From the NCBI RefSeq assembly GCF_900188005.1, contig NZ_FZNR01000033.1, positions 1-64,000 of the forward strand: 64,000 bases of DNA. Direction: 5' to 3'. This DNA is from Actinoplanes regularis (GTDB lineage Bacteria; Actinomycetota; Actinomycetes; Mycobacteriales; Micromonosporaceae). Both the position numbers and the translations under genes were made by a program. The notes beneath the pieces are model-generated. The model made no database searches. It worked only from the letters and a program-made list of their open reading frames with translations, and was not told the origin of the DNA. The first letter of the stretch is position 1, and every line of letters begins with the position of its first letter. Below, one piece after another: positions 42,365 through 51,128 of this stretch.

Positions 42365-42376
42365 TAACACGTGTTA
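42365..42376 (+). promoter_or_regulatory. LacI-type operator candidate
   Basis: TAACACGTGTTA, a perfect 12-bp palindrome with the central CG of LacI/GalR sites, 24 nt before the alpha-glucosidase ATG and just ahead of a TACCGT -10-like hexamer (42386-42391). Confidence 0.65.
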
Positions 42377-42399
42377 GTTGCCTGCTACCGTTCCTCGCC

Positions 42400-44079
42400 A
42401 TGACCGACCAACTGATCGCACCGCCCACCGTTGAGGCGCCGCCGGCATCCTGGTGGCGCAACGCGGTCATCTATCAGATCTACCCGCGCAGCTTCGCCGA
42501 CCTGAACGGCGACGGCATCGGCGACCTGCCTGGCATCACCAGCCGCCTGCCGTACCTCAAGGATCTGGGCGTGGACGCGGTCTGGCTCTCCCCGTTCTAC
42601 GCGTCGCCGCAGGCCGACGCGGGCTACGACGTCTCGGACTACCGGACGGTCGACCCGATCTTCGGGACCGTCGCCGACGCCTCCGAGCTGATCGCCGGCG
42701 CGCACGCGCTCGGTCTGCGCGTCATCGTCGACCTGGTGCCGAACCACTCCTCCGACCAGCACGAGTGGTTCCAGAAGGCGCTCGCCGAGGGCCCCGGTTC
42801 GATGTTCCGCGAGCGCTACCACTTCCGCCCCGGCAAGGGCGAGAACGGCGAGCTGCCGCCGAACGACTGGCCGTCGATCTTCGGCGGTCCGGCCTGGACC
42901 CGGGTCGAGGACGGCGAGTGGTACCTGCACCTGTTCGCCCCGGAGCAGCCCGACTTCAACTGGGAGCACCCGGCGGTCCGGGACGAGTTCAAGACGGTCC
43001 TGCGGTTCTGGCTCGACCTGGGGGTCGACGGTTTCCGGATCGACGTGGCCCACGGCCTGGTGAAGGCGGACGGCCTGCCGGACGTCGGCTCGGAGGCCGA
43101 GTGGCACCTGCTGGGCGTCGGCGAGAGCCCGTGCTTCGATCGGGACGGCGTGCACGAGATCTACCGCTCCTGGCGGCAGATCCTCGACGAGTACCCCGGC
43201 GAGCGGATCGCGGTCGCCGAGGCCTGGGCGCCCAGCCTGTCCCGGGTCTCGCACTACGTCCGCCCCGACGAGCTGCACCAGGCGTTCAACTTCAGCTACC
43301 TGGGCACCGCGTGGAACGCGCACGAGCAGCGCCAGATGATCGACGACTCCCTCGCCGCGATGAGCGCGGTCGGGGCGCCGACCACCTGGACGCTCTCCAA
43401 CCACGACGTGGTCCGGCACACCACCCGGCTGATGCAGAGCGCCGACGGTGAGGTCGCCGGCCGCAAGGCGGTCGCGGTCGACGACGCCGCCGCCCTGCGG
43501 CGGGCCCGGGCTGCCAGCACGCTGATGCTGGCGCTGCCCGGCTCGGCCTACCTCTACCAGGGTGAGGAGCTGGGCCTGCCGGAGGTCCTGGACCTGCCGG
43601 CGGAGGTGCGCCAGGACCCGGCGTTCCACCGTGCCGAGGGCCAGGACGGCTACCGCGACGGATGCCGGGTGCCGATCCCGTGGAGCGGCGACGAGGCCCC
43701 GTACGGCTTCGGCCCGGAGGGCAGCGCCAGCTGGCTCCCGCAGCCGGCCTCGTGGGCCGGGCTGAGCGTGGCCGCGCAGACCGGGACGCCGGACTCGACG
43801 CTGGAGCTGTACCGCCGGGCGCTGGCCGTGCGCCGCGCCGCCCCGGCCATGCAGCCCGTCGACAACCTGCGCTGGGTGACCGCCCCGGCCGGGGTGCTGG
43901 CCTTCGAGCGCGAGGTCGCCGGCGCGCCGGTGTTCCGCTGCACGGTCAACATGAGCGACCAGCCGGTGTCGCTCGGCCGGCCCGGTGAGCTGCTGCTCGC
44001 CAGCGGGCCGATCGAGGGCAGCCCCGACGAGGTCGTGCTGCCGCCGGACACCACCGTCTGGTGGTCCCTCTCCAGCTGA
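42400..44079 (+). CDS. Alpha-glucosidase, GH13 oligo-1,6-glucosidase group
   Basis: 559 aa. GH13 motifs in order: DLVPNHSSDQHEWF (111-124), GFRIDVAHGL with nucleophile Asp215, AVAEAW with acid/base Glu274, and LSNHDVVRH with Asp336. WWRNAVIYQIYPRSFADLNGDGIGDLPGI at the N-terminus is typical of AglA/MalL. No signal peptide, so it acts on imported maltose, isomaltose or trehalose-type oligosaccharides in the cytoplasm. No sugar ABC transporter adjoins it. The lacI gene directly upstream is broken, which may leave it derepressed. Confidence 0.95.
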   Translation: MTDQLIAPPTVEAPPASWWRNAVIYQIYPRSFADLNGDGIGDLPGITSRLPYLKDLGVDAVWLSPFYASPQADAGYDVSDYRTVDPIFGTVADASELIAGAHALGLRVIVDLVPNHSSDQHEWFQKALAEGPGSMFRERYHFRPGKGENGELPPNDWPSIFGGPAWTRVEDGEWYLHLFAPEQPDFNWEHPAVRDEFKTVLRFWLDLGVDGFRIDVAHGLVKADGLPDVGSEAEWHLLGVGESPCFDRDGVHEIYRSWRQILDEYPGERIAVAEAWAPSLSRVSHYVRPDELHQAFNFSYLGTAWNAHEQRQMIDDSLAAMSAVGAPTTWTLSNHDVVRHTTRLMQSADGEVAGRKAVAVDDAAALRRARAASTLMLALPGSAYLYQGEELGLPEVLDLPAEVRQDPAFHRAEGQDGYRDGCRVPIPWSGDEAPYGFGPEGSASWLPQPASWAGLSVAAQTGTPDSTLELYRRALAVRRAAPAMQPVDNLRWVTAPAGVLAFEREVAGAPVFRCTVNMSDQPVSLGRPGELLLASGPIEGSPDEVVLPPDTTVWWSLSS

Positions 44080-44118
44080 CACCGTCCCGGCCACCCTCGG
44101 ACGGTGCGGGTGGGCGGG

Positions 44119-44165
44119 AGTGCGGGCGTGACGCGCAGCCGATGGGCGCGCGTCACGCCCGCACT
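44119..44165 (+). terminator. Strong intrinsic terminator after alpha-glucosidase
   Basis: Perfect 18-bp stem, AGTGCGGGCGTGACGCGC (44119-44136) pairing with 44148-44165, 11-nt loop, followed by TTTCT. The best terminator in the window. Confidence 0.92.
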
Positions 44166-44239
44166 TTTCTGCTACGACTCAGTTCATCCGTTTCGCCGCC
44201 GATCTGGGACTTCACCTGAACCGGAATCGGCGGTGAGTC

Positions 44240-46537
44240 ATGCGAGCAGTGGACGGACCGGCCCGCAGGGCTCAGCGCATCCTGTTGCTGGCCTGCGTCT
44301 GGGCCGCGTTGAGCGCGCTGCTCGGGGTCGCCGGCGTCCTCGTCGGTGACGGGCCCGCCTGGCTGCTCTGGCCGAGCGGGGTCGCCGCGGCCGCAACCGC
44401 GGTGTACGCGTGCCTGGTCGCCGCCGAATCAACCCGGGGTGTCGCCCAGCTGTTCTGGCAGCGGCTCGCCGGCGCGACCGGTCTGCTCGCCCTGGGCGCC
44501 GTCAGCCACGCCGTCCGGACCGTGCTCGCCGGGCACCCGACGACGATGACCCCGTTCAACGCGGTCTGCTATGTCGGCGCGGTGGCCCTCACTGCCTTCG
44601 CGATGCTGCGCCTGCCGCACCCGCCGCGCACCTGGCGCGCGAACCGCGCGATCTACCTGGACATCGCCGTGGTGGGCGTGGCTGCCTCGCTGCTCACCGC
44701 CCACTTCCTGTGGTCCACCCCGACGCCCGGGTCGGTGGCGCCCGCGCTTCCGTCGCCGGGGCCGCCGGTGCCGGGCCTGGCCACCGGGCTGATGTGGCTG
44801 GTGGTGTTCACCGTGGTCGCCGCGGTCGCCACGGTGATCCGGGTCGGTATGACCGGCGCCGGACCGGTGCCCGGGCCGACGCTGTGGTTTCTGTCCCCGA
44901 TCGGCCTGCTCCCCCCGGCCGCCTGGCTGCTCTACCCGATGGTCGGGGCGTGGACGCACCTGAGCATCACCGCGATCCTGATGGTGCCGCTCGGGCTGAT
45001 GTTCGCCCTCGCCGCCCGCGCGCAGATCCGGTCCGACGGTAGTCCGGCCCGGCCGACGCGCTCACGATGGCTGCAGCGGTGGCGGCGGATCAGCGTGGTG
45101 CCGTACGTGGCGGTCGCGATCACCGTCGGCATGCTGATCTACGTCACCCTGGATCTCGGCTACCTGCCCCCGCGTCTGGCCGGCGGCTCACTCCTGCTGA
45201 TCATCCTGGCGGTGGTCCGGCTACGGATCGCCGTCTCGGACAACTCCGACCTGATGGAGCGGCTGGAGGCACAGGTCAACCACGACGACCTGACCGGGCT
45301 GCCGAACCGGCGGAGGTTCGCCGCCACCCTGCAGCGGCGCACCGCGCCGGCCACGGTCGCGGTCTGCGACCTGGACGGCTTCGGCACCCTCAACGACCGG
45401 CTCGGTGACGAGCGCGGCGACGCGTTGCTGCGCGCCGCCGCGGCCCGGATCACCGAGACGTTCGGGGCGGACGCGTTCGTCGCCCGGCTGCTCGGCGACG
45501 AGTTCGGCCTGCTGCTTCCCGGCGAGGACGAGGCGCTGGGCGAGCGGCTGGTCCGCGCGTTCCGGCTGCCGCTGCGGGTGGACGGGCACGACCTGCTGGT
45601 CACGGTCACCGTCGGGGTGGCCGCCGGCCGCGACGAGGTGGTCCCGGACCTGTTGCGCCGGGCCGAACTGGCCCTCAAGACCGCGAAGCGCTCCGGCGCC
45701 AACCGGGTGCAGGAGCACACCCCGCAGCTGGACAGCACCGCGCAGCACGACGCCGACCTGGCCGCGGCGCTGCGCCGGGGCCTGGACCGGGGCGAGTTCC
45801 GGCTGGTCTACCAGCCGATCGTGAAGTTGCCCGGTGGCCGGATCACCGGTGTGGAGGCGCTGGTGCGCTGGCACCCGGAGGGCGGGCCGCCGGTGTCACC
45901 GGCGGACTTCATCCCGGTCGCCGAGCAGACCGGGATGATCCTGGACCTCGGCCTCTGGGTGATCGAGACGGCCTGCGCGGACGCGGCGAGGTGGCGGCAG
46001 GCCTACGGCACGGCCGCTCCCCGGGTCAACATCAACGTGTCGGCGCGGCAGCTGCTCGACCCGGACCTGCCGGACCAGGTGGCCTCGACCATGGCCCGCT
46101 ACCGTCTCGACCCCGACAAGATCACTCTGGAGATCACCGAGACGGCCGTCTTCGGTGGCGGCGTGGCCCTGAACACCGTCCGGGAGCTGCGCGAGCTCGG
46201 GGTCGGGGTGGCCCTGGACGACTTCGGCACCGGCCAGTCGTCGCTGACGCTGCTGCGTACCTGCCCGGTCACCACGCTCAAGGTCGACAAGTCCTTCATC
46301 GACGAGCTGAACGGCACCGCCGAGCAGGAGGCGATCGCGACGTCGCTGAGCACGATCGCGCGGACGCTGGGCCTGCGGGCGGTGGCCGAGGGCGTCGAGA
46401 CCAAGGAGCAGGTCGTCCGGCTCGAGGCCCTCGGCTACCGGTACGCGCAGGGCTACTACTTCGCCAAGCCCGGCCCGGCCGAGCTGATCGACGTGGCGCT
46501 GGAGCAGGCCCTGCACGACCGGGTCGTTCAGCAGTAG
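44240..46537 (+). CDS. Membrane GGDEF-EAL protein, probable c-di-GMP phosphodiesterase
   Basis: 765 aa. About eight transmembrane helices in residues 1-320. A GGDEF domain follows (LTGLPNRRRFAATL; signature read as ARLLGDEFGLLLPG, that is LGDEF rather than GGDEF, so cyclase activity is doubtful). The EAL domain, residues about 510-755, keeps all main motifs: YQPIVKLPGGRITGVEALVRW, NINVSARQL, EITETAVF, LDDFGTGQSSL, KVDKSFIDEL, AEGVETKEQ and GYYFAKP. It probably hydrolyses c-di-GMP, with the altered GGDEF acting as a GTP-sensing or structural part. The 3' end overlaps the convergent carboxypeptidase gene by 10 bp. Confidence 0.93.
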   Translation: MRAVDGPARRAQRILLLACVWAALSALLGVAGVLVGDGPAWLLWPSGVAAAATAVYACLVAAESTRGVAQLFWQRLAGATGLLALGAVSHAVRTVLAGHPTTMTPFNAVCYVGAVALTAFAMLRLPHPPRTWRANRAIYLDIAVVGVAASLLTAHFLWSTPTPGSVAPALPSPGPPVPGLATGLMWLVVFTVVAAVATVIRVGMTGAGPVPGPTLWFLSPIGLLPPAAWLLYPMVGAWTHLSITAILMVPLGLMFALAARAQIRSDGSPARPTRSRWLQRWRRISVVPYVAVAITVGMLIYVTLDLGYLPPRLAGGSLLLIILAVVRLRIAVSDNSDLMERLEAQVNHDDLTGLPNRRRFAATLQRRTAPATVAVCDLDGFGTLNDRLGDERGDALLRAAAARITETFGADAFVARLLGDEFGLLLPGEDEALGERLVRAFRLPLRVDGHDLLVTVTVGVAAGRDEVVPDLLRRAELALKTAKRSGANRVQEHTPQLDSTAQHDADLAAALRRGLDRGEFRLVYQPIVKLPGGRITGVEALVRWHPEGGPPVSPADFIPVAEQTGMILDLGLWVIETACADAARWRQAYGTAAPRVNINVSARQLLDPDLPDQVASTMARYRLDPDKITLEITETAVFGGGVALNTVRELRELGVGVALDDFGTGQSSLTLLRTCPVTTLKVDKSFIDELNGTAEQEAIATSLSTIARTLGLRAVAEGVETKEQVVRLEALGYRYAQGYYFAKPGPAELIDVALEQALHDRVVQQ

Positions 46538-47778
46538 GTGCTCTGCTTGCCGATCACCCGGTAGGGGCAGTCGGCGATCTCGGCGAGCTGCAGCGCGGCC
46601 TCCCGGTTCCGGGCGGTCTGCGCGGTGATCACGCTGCCCGGCGGGTAGAAGCCGCCGCCCGAGGAGCTCTTCGGGTACATCTCGAAGGTGTACGCGAAGA
46701 TCTTGTACGTACCCCACAGCCAGTCCAGCAGAACACCGTCGGCGATGTAGAGATCGCTGGACTGCTCGGGGGTGTAGCTGTTGGTCGCGGCCATCTGCCG
46801 GCCCAGGGTCGACAGGGCGTTGTAGTCGTCGGCGGTCATCCCGGTCGCGGTGTTCGCGGTGGTGTAGCCGTAGGGCCACAACACCAGCTCCGAGTACGAA
46901 TGGAAGTCCATCGCCGCCTTGATCTGCTGTGTCCCGCCGACCACCCGGCTGGCCACGAAGTCCCGGACCACCCGGGCCTCCGGGGCGGAGAAGGCTGACG
47001 CCCCCCGGTACGTCTCCGACGACTTGGTGCCCGACGAGCCGCCGCAGCAGCCCCAGTTGTACGAGTAGTTGCGGTTCAGGTCGGTGCCGACCGCGCTGGA
47101 CCCGGAGTTCGGCTGACGGTTCTTGCGCCACGAGCGGTAACTGCCGGTCGCGATGTCGTACTCGGATCCGTCCGGGTTCACCGACGGGACGATCCAGATC
47201 TCCCGGCTGTCCACGATGGTCTTGATCCGGCTGTCGGTGGCGTATCCGTCGGTGAACTGGTGCATCACATAGAGCGCCTGCTCCACCGTGATGTGCTCGC
47301 GGGCGTGATGGTTGGCGTCGTAGAGCACCTCCGGCTCGGCCTCGTCGGTGGCCACGTTGTCGGAGACCTTCACGGCCACGATGTCGCGGCCCTCGTAGCT
47401 CTTGCCGATCACCCGCTTGGCGGCGATCGCCGGGTACTTGGCGACGATGGCGTTCACGTCGGCGATCATCTCGGCGTAGTTGTGGTAGGCCGAGTCGGCG
47501 GACGGGAAGTCCAGCACCCGGTTCACCGGCTCGACGGTGAAACCCTGTCGTTGCAGCCGGCGCACCTCGGCCGGGGTCGCGGTGATCTGCACGACGGCGT
47601 GCTCGACGCTGTCGATGGCCGCCCCGGTACGGGCGATCGCGTTGCGCTGGGCGGCGGTCCGCACGTCGTAGACCTCGTAGGCGGCCGACTCGGCCTCGTC
47701 GACGGCGGCGGCCGCCGGCTCCGAGGCGATCAAAGCGAGGATGACGGCGGCGAACGCCGCCATGGCACGTCGTCTCAT
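46528..47778 (-). CDS. Secreted M14 zinc carboxypeptidase
   Basis: 416 aa from ATG 47778, with GGAGG 7-8 nt upstream. Signal peptide at residues 1-25 (MRRRAMAAFAAVILALIASEPAAAA). A short propeptide precedes the peptidase domain: zinc ligands His158/Glu161 in NHHAREHITVE and a later His in MDFHSYSELVLWPYGY, substrate-binding NPDGSEYD and DLNRNYSYNWG, and catalytic Glu in YTFEMYPKSS. It is like actinomycete carboxypeptidase T/SG, removing C-terminal residues from peptides outside the cell. Confidence 0.94.
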   Translation of the reverse strand: MRRRAMAAFAAVILALIASEPAAAAVDEAESAAYEVYDVRTAAQRNAIARTGAAIDSVEHAVVQITATPAEVRRLQRQGFTVEPVNRVLDFPSADSAYHNYAEMIADVNAIVAKYPAIAAKRVIGKSYEGRDIVAVKVSDNVATDEAEPEVLYDANHHAREHITVEQALYVMHQFTDGYATDSRIKTIVDSREIWIVPSVNPDGSEYDIATGSYRSWRKNRQPNSGSSAVGTDLNRNYSYNWGCCGGSSGTKSSETYRGASAFSAPEARVVRDFVASRVVGGTQQIKAAMDFHSYSELVLWPYGYTTANTATGMTADDYNALSTLGRQMAATNSYTPEQSSDLYIADGVLLDWLWGTYKIFAYTFEMYPKSSSGGGFYPPGSVITAQTARNREAALQLAEIADCPYRVIGKQSTYC

Positions 47779-47912
47779 GAACGACCTCCGGTATTCGGTT
47801 AGGTTGCCCAACCACACCACCGGACATCGATATTTAGCAATGTATGAATCCATGTCATTCGACCCCGGGGCCCGACGTGATGACCCCGCTGGAAAAATGG
47901 ACGCTCATTCAT

Positions 47913-47918
47913 TATTGT
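47913..47918 (+). promoter_or_regulatory. -10 element of leaderless methyltransferase gene
   Basis: TATTGT followed by 6 nt and ATG 47925, without ribosome site. The same intergenic region has GGTTG-CC-CAACC near the carboxypeptidase side (about 47801-47812). Confidence 0.5.
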
Positions 47919-47924
47919 TCGGGC

Positions 47925-48806
47925 ATGCGGAATCAGACCAGCCGCTCGGCCGAGCACGTGGCGCTGTTCCGGGCGCTGGAGACGGCCCGGCGGCGACACC
48001 GGGTCTTCACCGATCCCTATGCGAAAGGGTTCCTGACCGGGACGCACCGCCTGGTCGCGGCCCTGGCCGCGCTGCCGGCCGCCGGCCGGCGGATCGAGGA
48101 GTACATCGACCGGCGCTGGCCGGGCGGGCCGCGCGCGTCCGCCGTCGCCCGCACCCGGCTGATCGACGATCTGGCCCTCGAGGCGCTGGCCCGGGGCGCC
48201 CGCCAGGTGATCCTGCTCGGCGCCGGGTATGACAGCCGGGCGTACCGCTTGCCCGGCATCGCCGCCGCCCGGGTCTTCGAGGTCGACCACCCGGCCACCC
48301 AGGCCACCAAGCGGCGCCTGGTCCGCGCCACCGTCCACCCGTCCCGCCGGGGCCACGTCCGGTTCGTGCCGGTCGATCTGGTCACCGGTGATCTCGCGGC
48401 GGCGCTGCGGACCGCGGGGTTCGCCGCGCTGGAGCCGACCGTGGTGATCTGGGAGGGCGTGACGAACTACCTGACCGCCGCCGCGGTCGACGCGACGATG
48501 CGGCTGATCGCGGCAAGCACGGCGAGCGGCAGCACGCTGATCTTCACGTACGTCGACCGGGCCGCCCTCGACGGCACCGGCGACTTCTCCGGCGTGACCG
48601 AGTGGCACGCCGCGGTCCGCCACGGCGGCGAGCCGTGGACGTTCGGCTTCGCCCCCGCCGAGCTGCCCGGATATGTCGCGGCGCGGGGCCTGCGGCTGGC
48701 CCTGGACCAGTCCGCGCGCGAGGCCGCCGACCGCTACCTGGAGCCCCTCGGCCGGCACGAGCCCGCCGCGAGCTTCTACCGCATCGCCCAGGCGGAGATC
48801 CTCTGA
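47925..48806 (+). CDS. SAM-dependent methyltransferase, LCM/PPM family
   Basis: 293 aa from ATG 47925 (MRNQTSRSAEHVALFRALE). Family pattern of leucine carboxyl methyltransferase-like proteins common in actinobacteria: ARTRLIDDLALEAL, QVILLGAGYDSRAYRL with the SAM site, VFEVDHPATQATKR, WEGVTNYLTAAAVDATM, FTYVDR. Substrate unknown; many members methylate polyketide or lipid carboxyls. Followed after 1 nt by a TetR gene that probably belongs to the same transcript. Confidence 0.9.
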   Translation: MRNQTSRSAEHVALFRALETARRRHRVFTDPYAKGFLTGTHRLVAALAALPAAGRRIEEYIDRRWPGGPRASAVARTRLIDDLALEALARGARQVILLGAGYDSRAYRLPGIAAARVFEVDHPATQATKRRLVRATVHPSRRGHVRFVPVDLVTGDLAAALRTAGFAALEPTVVIWEGVTNYLTAAAVDATMRLIAASTASGSTLIFTYVDRAALDGTGDFSGVTEWHAAVRHGGEPWTFGFAPAELPGYVAARGLRLALDQSAREAADRYLEPLGRHEPAASFYRIAQAEIL

Positions 48807-48807
48807 G

Positions 48808-49353
48808 ATGCCCAAGGTCAGCGAGGCCTACCTGGAGGCGCGGCGGCGCCAGATCCTCGAGGCGGCGGCGCGGTGCTTCGCCCGCGACGGCTTTCACCGT
48901 ACGTCCATGCAGGACGTCGTCCGCGAGTCGGGCGTCAGCGCCGGCCTGGTCTACCGGTACTTCACCGGCAAGGACGAGATGATCGCCGCGATCGTCGCCG
49001 ACTGGCACGAGCAACGCCGGACGAGACTCGCCGAGGATCCGGCGGCGGCCTTCCTCGGCCTGCTCCGCTCGGTCGGCGACCCCACCGCCCGGGACGACGC
49101 CCGCCTCGGCGTCCAGGTCTGGGCCGAGGCGCTGCGCTCCCCCGAGATCCTCGCCCTGGTCAAGGCCGGCATCGACGGCCCGCGCGCCGCGGCCGCCACC
49201 GTCCTGAACGGTGACGACACCGCGGCCCGGGTCCTCGTCGCCATCTACCAGGGCCTGGTCCTGCAGACCGCCTGGGACGAGCCCGTCGACCACGACGCGT
49301 TCGCCCGCACCGTCGAGACGCTCCTGCCCCACCTGATCCGGATCAGGAAGTGA
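48808..49353 (+). CDS. TetR family transcriptional regulator
   Basis: 181 aa. HTH RRRQILEAAARCFARDGFHRTSMQDVVRESGVSAGLVYRYFTGKDEMIAAIV at residues 12-62, and a C-terminal ligand domain with a BetI/AcrR-like look. One nt after the methyltransferase stop, so co-transcribed. The end overlaps the convergent ABC ATPase gene by 11 bp. Confidence 0.92.
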   Translation: MPKVSEAYLEARRRQILEAAARCFARDGFHRTSMQDVVRESGVSAGLVYRYFTGKDEMIAAIVADWHEQRRTRLAEDPAAAFLGLLRSVGDPTARDDARLGVQVWAEALRSPEILALVKAGIDGPRAAAATVLNGDDTAARVLVAIYQGLVLQTAWDEPVDHDAFARTVETLLPHLIRIRK

Positions 49354-50101
49354 CCCGCTCCCGGATGGCCTGACCCACCTCGGCGCGCAGGGCCGCGAAC
49401 TCCGGGGAGCCGCGCAGCTCGTCGTCGGAGACACCGGTGCGGGGCAGGCCGATCGGCAGGTCCAGGGCGATCCGGCCGGGACGCGGCGTCAGGACCACGA
49501 CCCGGCTCCCGAGGTACACCGCCTCGTCGACGCTGTGCGTGACGAAGACGCAGGTCCGGCCGGACGCGGCGCTGACCCGGCGGAGGTCGGCCTGCAACCG
49601 CTCCCGGGTCAGGGCGTCCAGCGCGGCGAACGGCTCGTCGAGCAGCAGGAGCGGGTTGTCGACGGCGAGCGCGCGGGCGATCGCCACCCGCTGCTGCTGA
49701 CCGCCGGAGATCTGCCAGGTCCGCCGGTGCGCCACGTCGTCCAGCCCGACCTGGGCGAGCAGTTCGTCCACCCGGGCCGGGGTGGCCGGCTGGCCGGCGT
49801 AGCGCAACGCGAGGGCGATGTTGCCGCCGACCGTCTTCCACGGGAAGAGCCGTGGCTGCTGGAAGACCAGGCCGGCGCCCCGGCCGGGCACCGGGGCCAC
49901 CCCGGCCGCGCGCACCGTGCCCCGGGTCGGCTGCTCGAACCCGGCGATCAGGCGCAGCAGCGTGCTCTTGCCGCACCCGGACGCCCCGACGAGCACCAGG
50001 AACTCACCGGACGGGACGGTCAGGTCGACCGGCCCGACGGCGGTGACGTCGCCGTAGGAGCGCGTCACCGCGTCGAGCACGACCGCGTCAGCTGAGGACA
50101 C
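49343..50101 (-). CDS. ABC transporter ATPase, SsuB/TauB type
   Basis: 252 aa from GTG 50101 with GGGA 8 nt upstream; ATG 50119 would overlap the binding-protein gene by 32 bp. Walker A VGASGCGKST, QQPRLFPWKTVGGNIALAL (typical of nitrate/taurine/sulfonate ATPases), signature ISGGQQQRVAIARAL, Walker B LLLLDEPFAALD, and THSVDEAVYLGSRVVVL. Third gene of a permease/binding protein/ATPase operon for uptake of sulfonates such as taurine. Confidence 0.92.
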   Translation of the reverse strand: MSSADAVVLDAVTRSYGDVTAVGPVDLTVPSGEFLVLVGASGCGKSTLLRLIAGFEQPTRGTVRAAGVAPVPGRGAGLVFQQPRLFPWKTVGGNIALALRYAGQPATPARVDELLAQVGLDDVAHRRTWQISGGQQQRVAIARALAVDNPLLLLDEPFAALDALTRERLQADLRRVSAASGRTCVFVTHSVDEAVYLGSRVVVLTPRPGRIALDLPIGLPRTGVSDDELRGSPEFAALRAEVGQAIRERVTS

Positions 50102-51116
50102 CGGGCAGTCCCTTGACATAGATCGCCTTGCGCACCGCGTCGAGCGACGGGACGGCGTCGATCTTCTGCTGGGACTTGAGGAACTCCGCGGCGCTGACCA
50201 GGTTCTCGGCGAGCTTGCCGACGTTGTTCTCGGTGCCCAGCCACTCGGCGGAGGAGATCTCCGCCGGCTTCAGGAAGACGCCCTGCTGGAGCTGCTTGAG
50301 CGCGTCGTCCGCGGAGAGGTTGAGCTCGGCGCCGACCGCCTTGGACGCGGCGGCCGGGTCGCCGGCGATGATCTCCAGGGCCTGCGCCTCGGCCTTGCGC
50401 CAGGCGTCGACCGCCTCCGGGTGGGCCGCGGCGAACGGGGTGGAGACCACGCCCAGGTCGAGCGTGGGCTTGCCGGCGGTGGCCAGCTGGCGACTGCTGA
50501 TCAGCACCTTGCCGGTCTTCTTGAGCTCGTCGAGCGAGGGCAGCCAGCTGTAGGCCGCGTCCAGGTCACCGCGGGTCCAGGCGGCCTGGATGTCCTGCGG
50601 CTCCAGGTCGACGATGTTCACCTCGGACTCCTTCACCCCGGCCTTGTCGAGGGCGGCGAGCAGGCTGTAGTGCGCGGTGGACGCGAACGGCGTACCGACC
50701 TTCTTCCCGCGCAGCCCGGCGACGTCGGTGATCCCTGCGCCGTCGCGCGCCACGAGCGCCTCGTTGTCCCCGGCCACGTCCAGCACGAACGCCACCTGGT
50801 AGTCGATGTTCAGCGGCGCGGAGAGCCCGCGCGCCACCGGGCTGGACCCGATCGCGGCGATGTCGACGCTGTTGGCGACGAAGGCGGTGTTGACGCTGGC
50901 CCCGGAGTCGAACTTGGTCCAGGTGATCTTGTAGTCCGGCAACGCCTTCTCCAGCAGGCCCTGGTTCTTGACGATCAGGTCGCCGCTGGGGAACGCCTGG
51001 TAGGCGATCCGGATCGCCTTCTTGGAAGCATCGCCTCCCCCGCTGGCGGCGCCGTCACCACAGGCGGCGACGAGCAACAGGGAGAGCGCGGAAACGGCGA
51101 CGAGCAGTCTCTTCAT
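50088..51116 (-). CDS. Sulfonate/taurine ABC transporter binding lipoprotein
   Basis: 342 aa. Lipoprotein signal with Cys19 (LLLVAAC). The binding fold is of the TauA/SsuA group: IRIAYQAFPSGDLIVKNQGLLEKAL, DIAAIGSSPVARGL, LRGKKVGTPFASTAHYSLLAAL, DIQAAWTRGDLDAAYSW, PEAVDAWRKAEAQALEIIAGDP. The long intact Thr/Ser-rich pocket favours taurine-like or aliphatic sulfonates over nitrate. It sits between permease and ATPase in the operon. The ssuD gene that could use its substrate is 12 kb away. Confidence 0.9.
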   Translation of the reverse strand: MKRLLVAVSALSLLLVAACGDGAASGGGDASKKAIRIAYQAFPSGDLIVKNQGLLEKALPDYKITWTKFDSGASVNTAFVANSVDIAAIGSSPVARGLSAPLNIDYQVAFVLDVAGDNEALVARDGAGITDVAGLRGKKVGTPFASTAHYSLLAALDKAGVKESEVNIVDLEPQDIQAAWTRGDLDAAYSWLPSLDELKKTGKVLISSRQLATAGKPTLDLGVVSTPFAAAHPEAVDAWRKAEAQALEIIAGDPAAASKAVGAELNLSADDALKQLQQGVFLKPAEISSAEWLGTENNVGKLAENLVSAAEFLKSQQKIDAVPSLDAVRKAIYVKGLPGVLS

Positions 51117-51128
51117 GGCGGATTTTCC

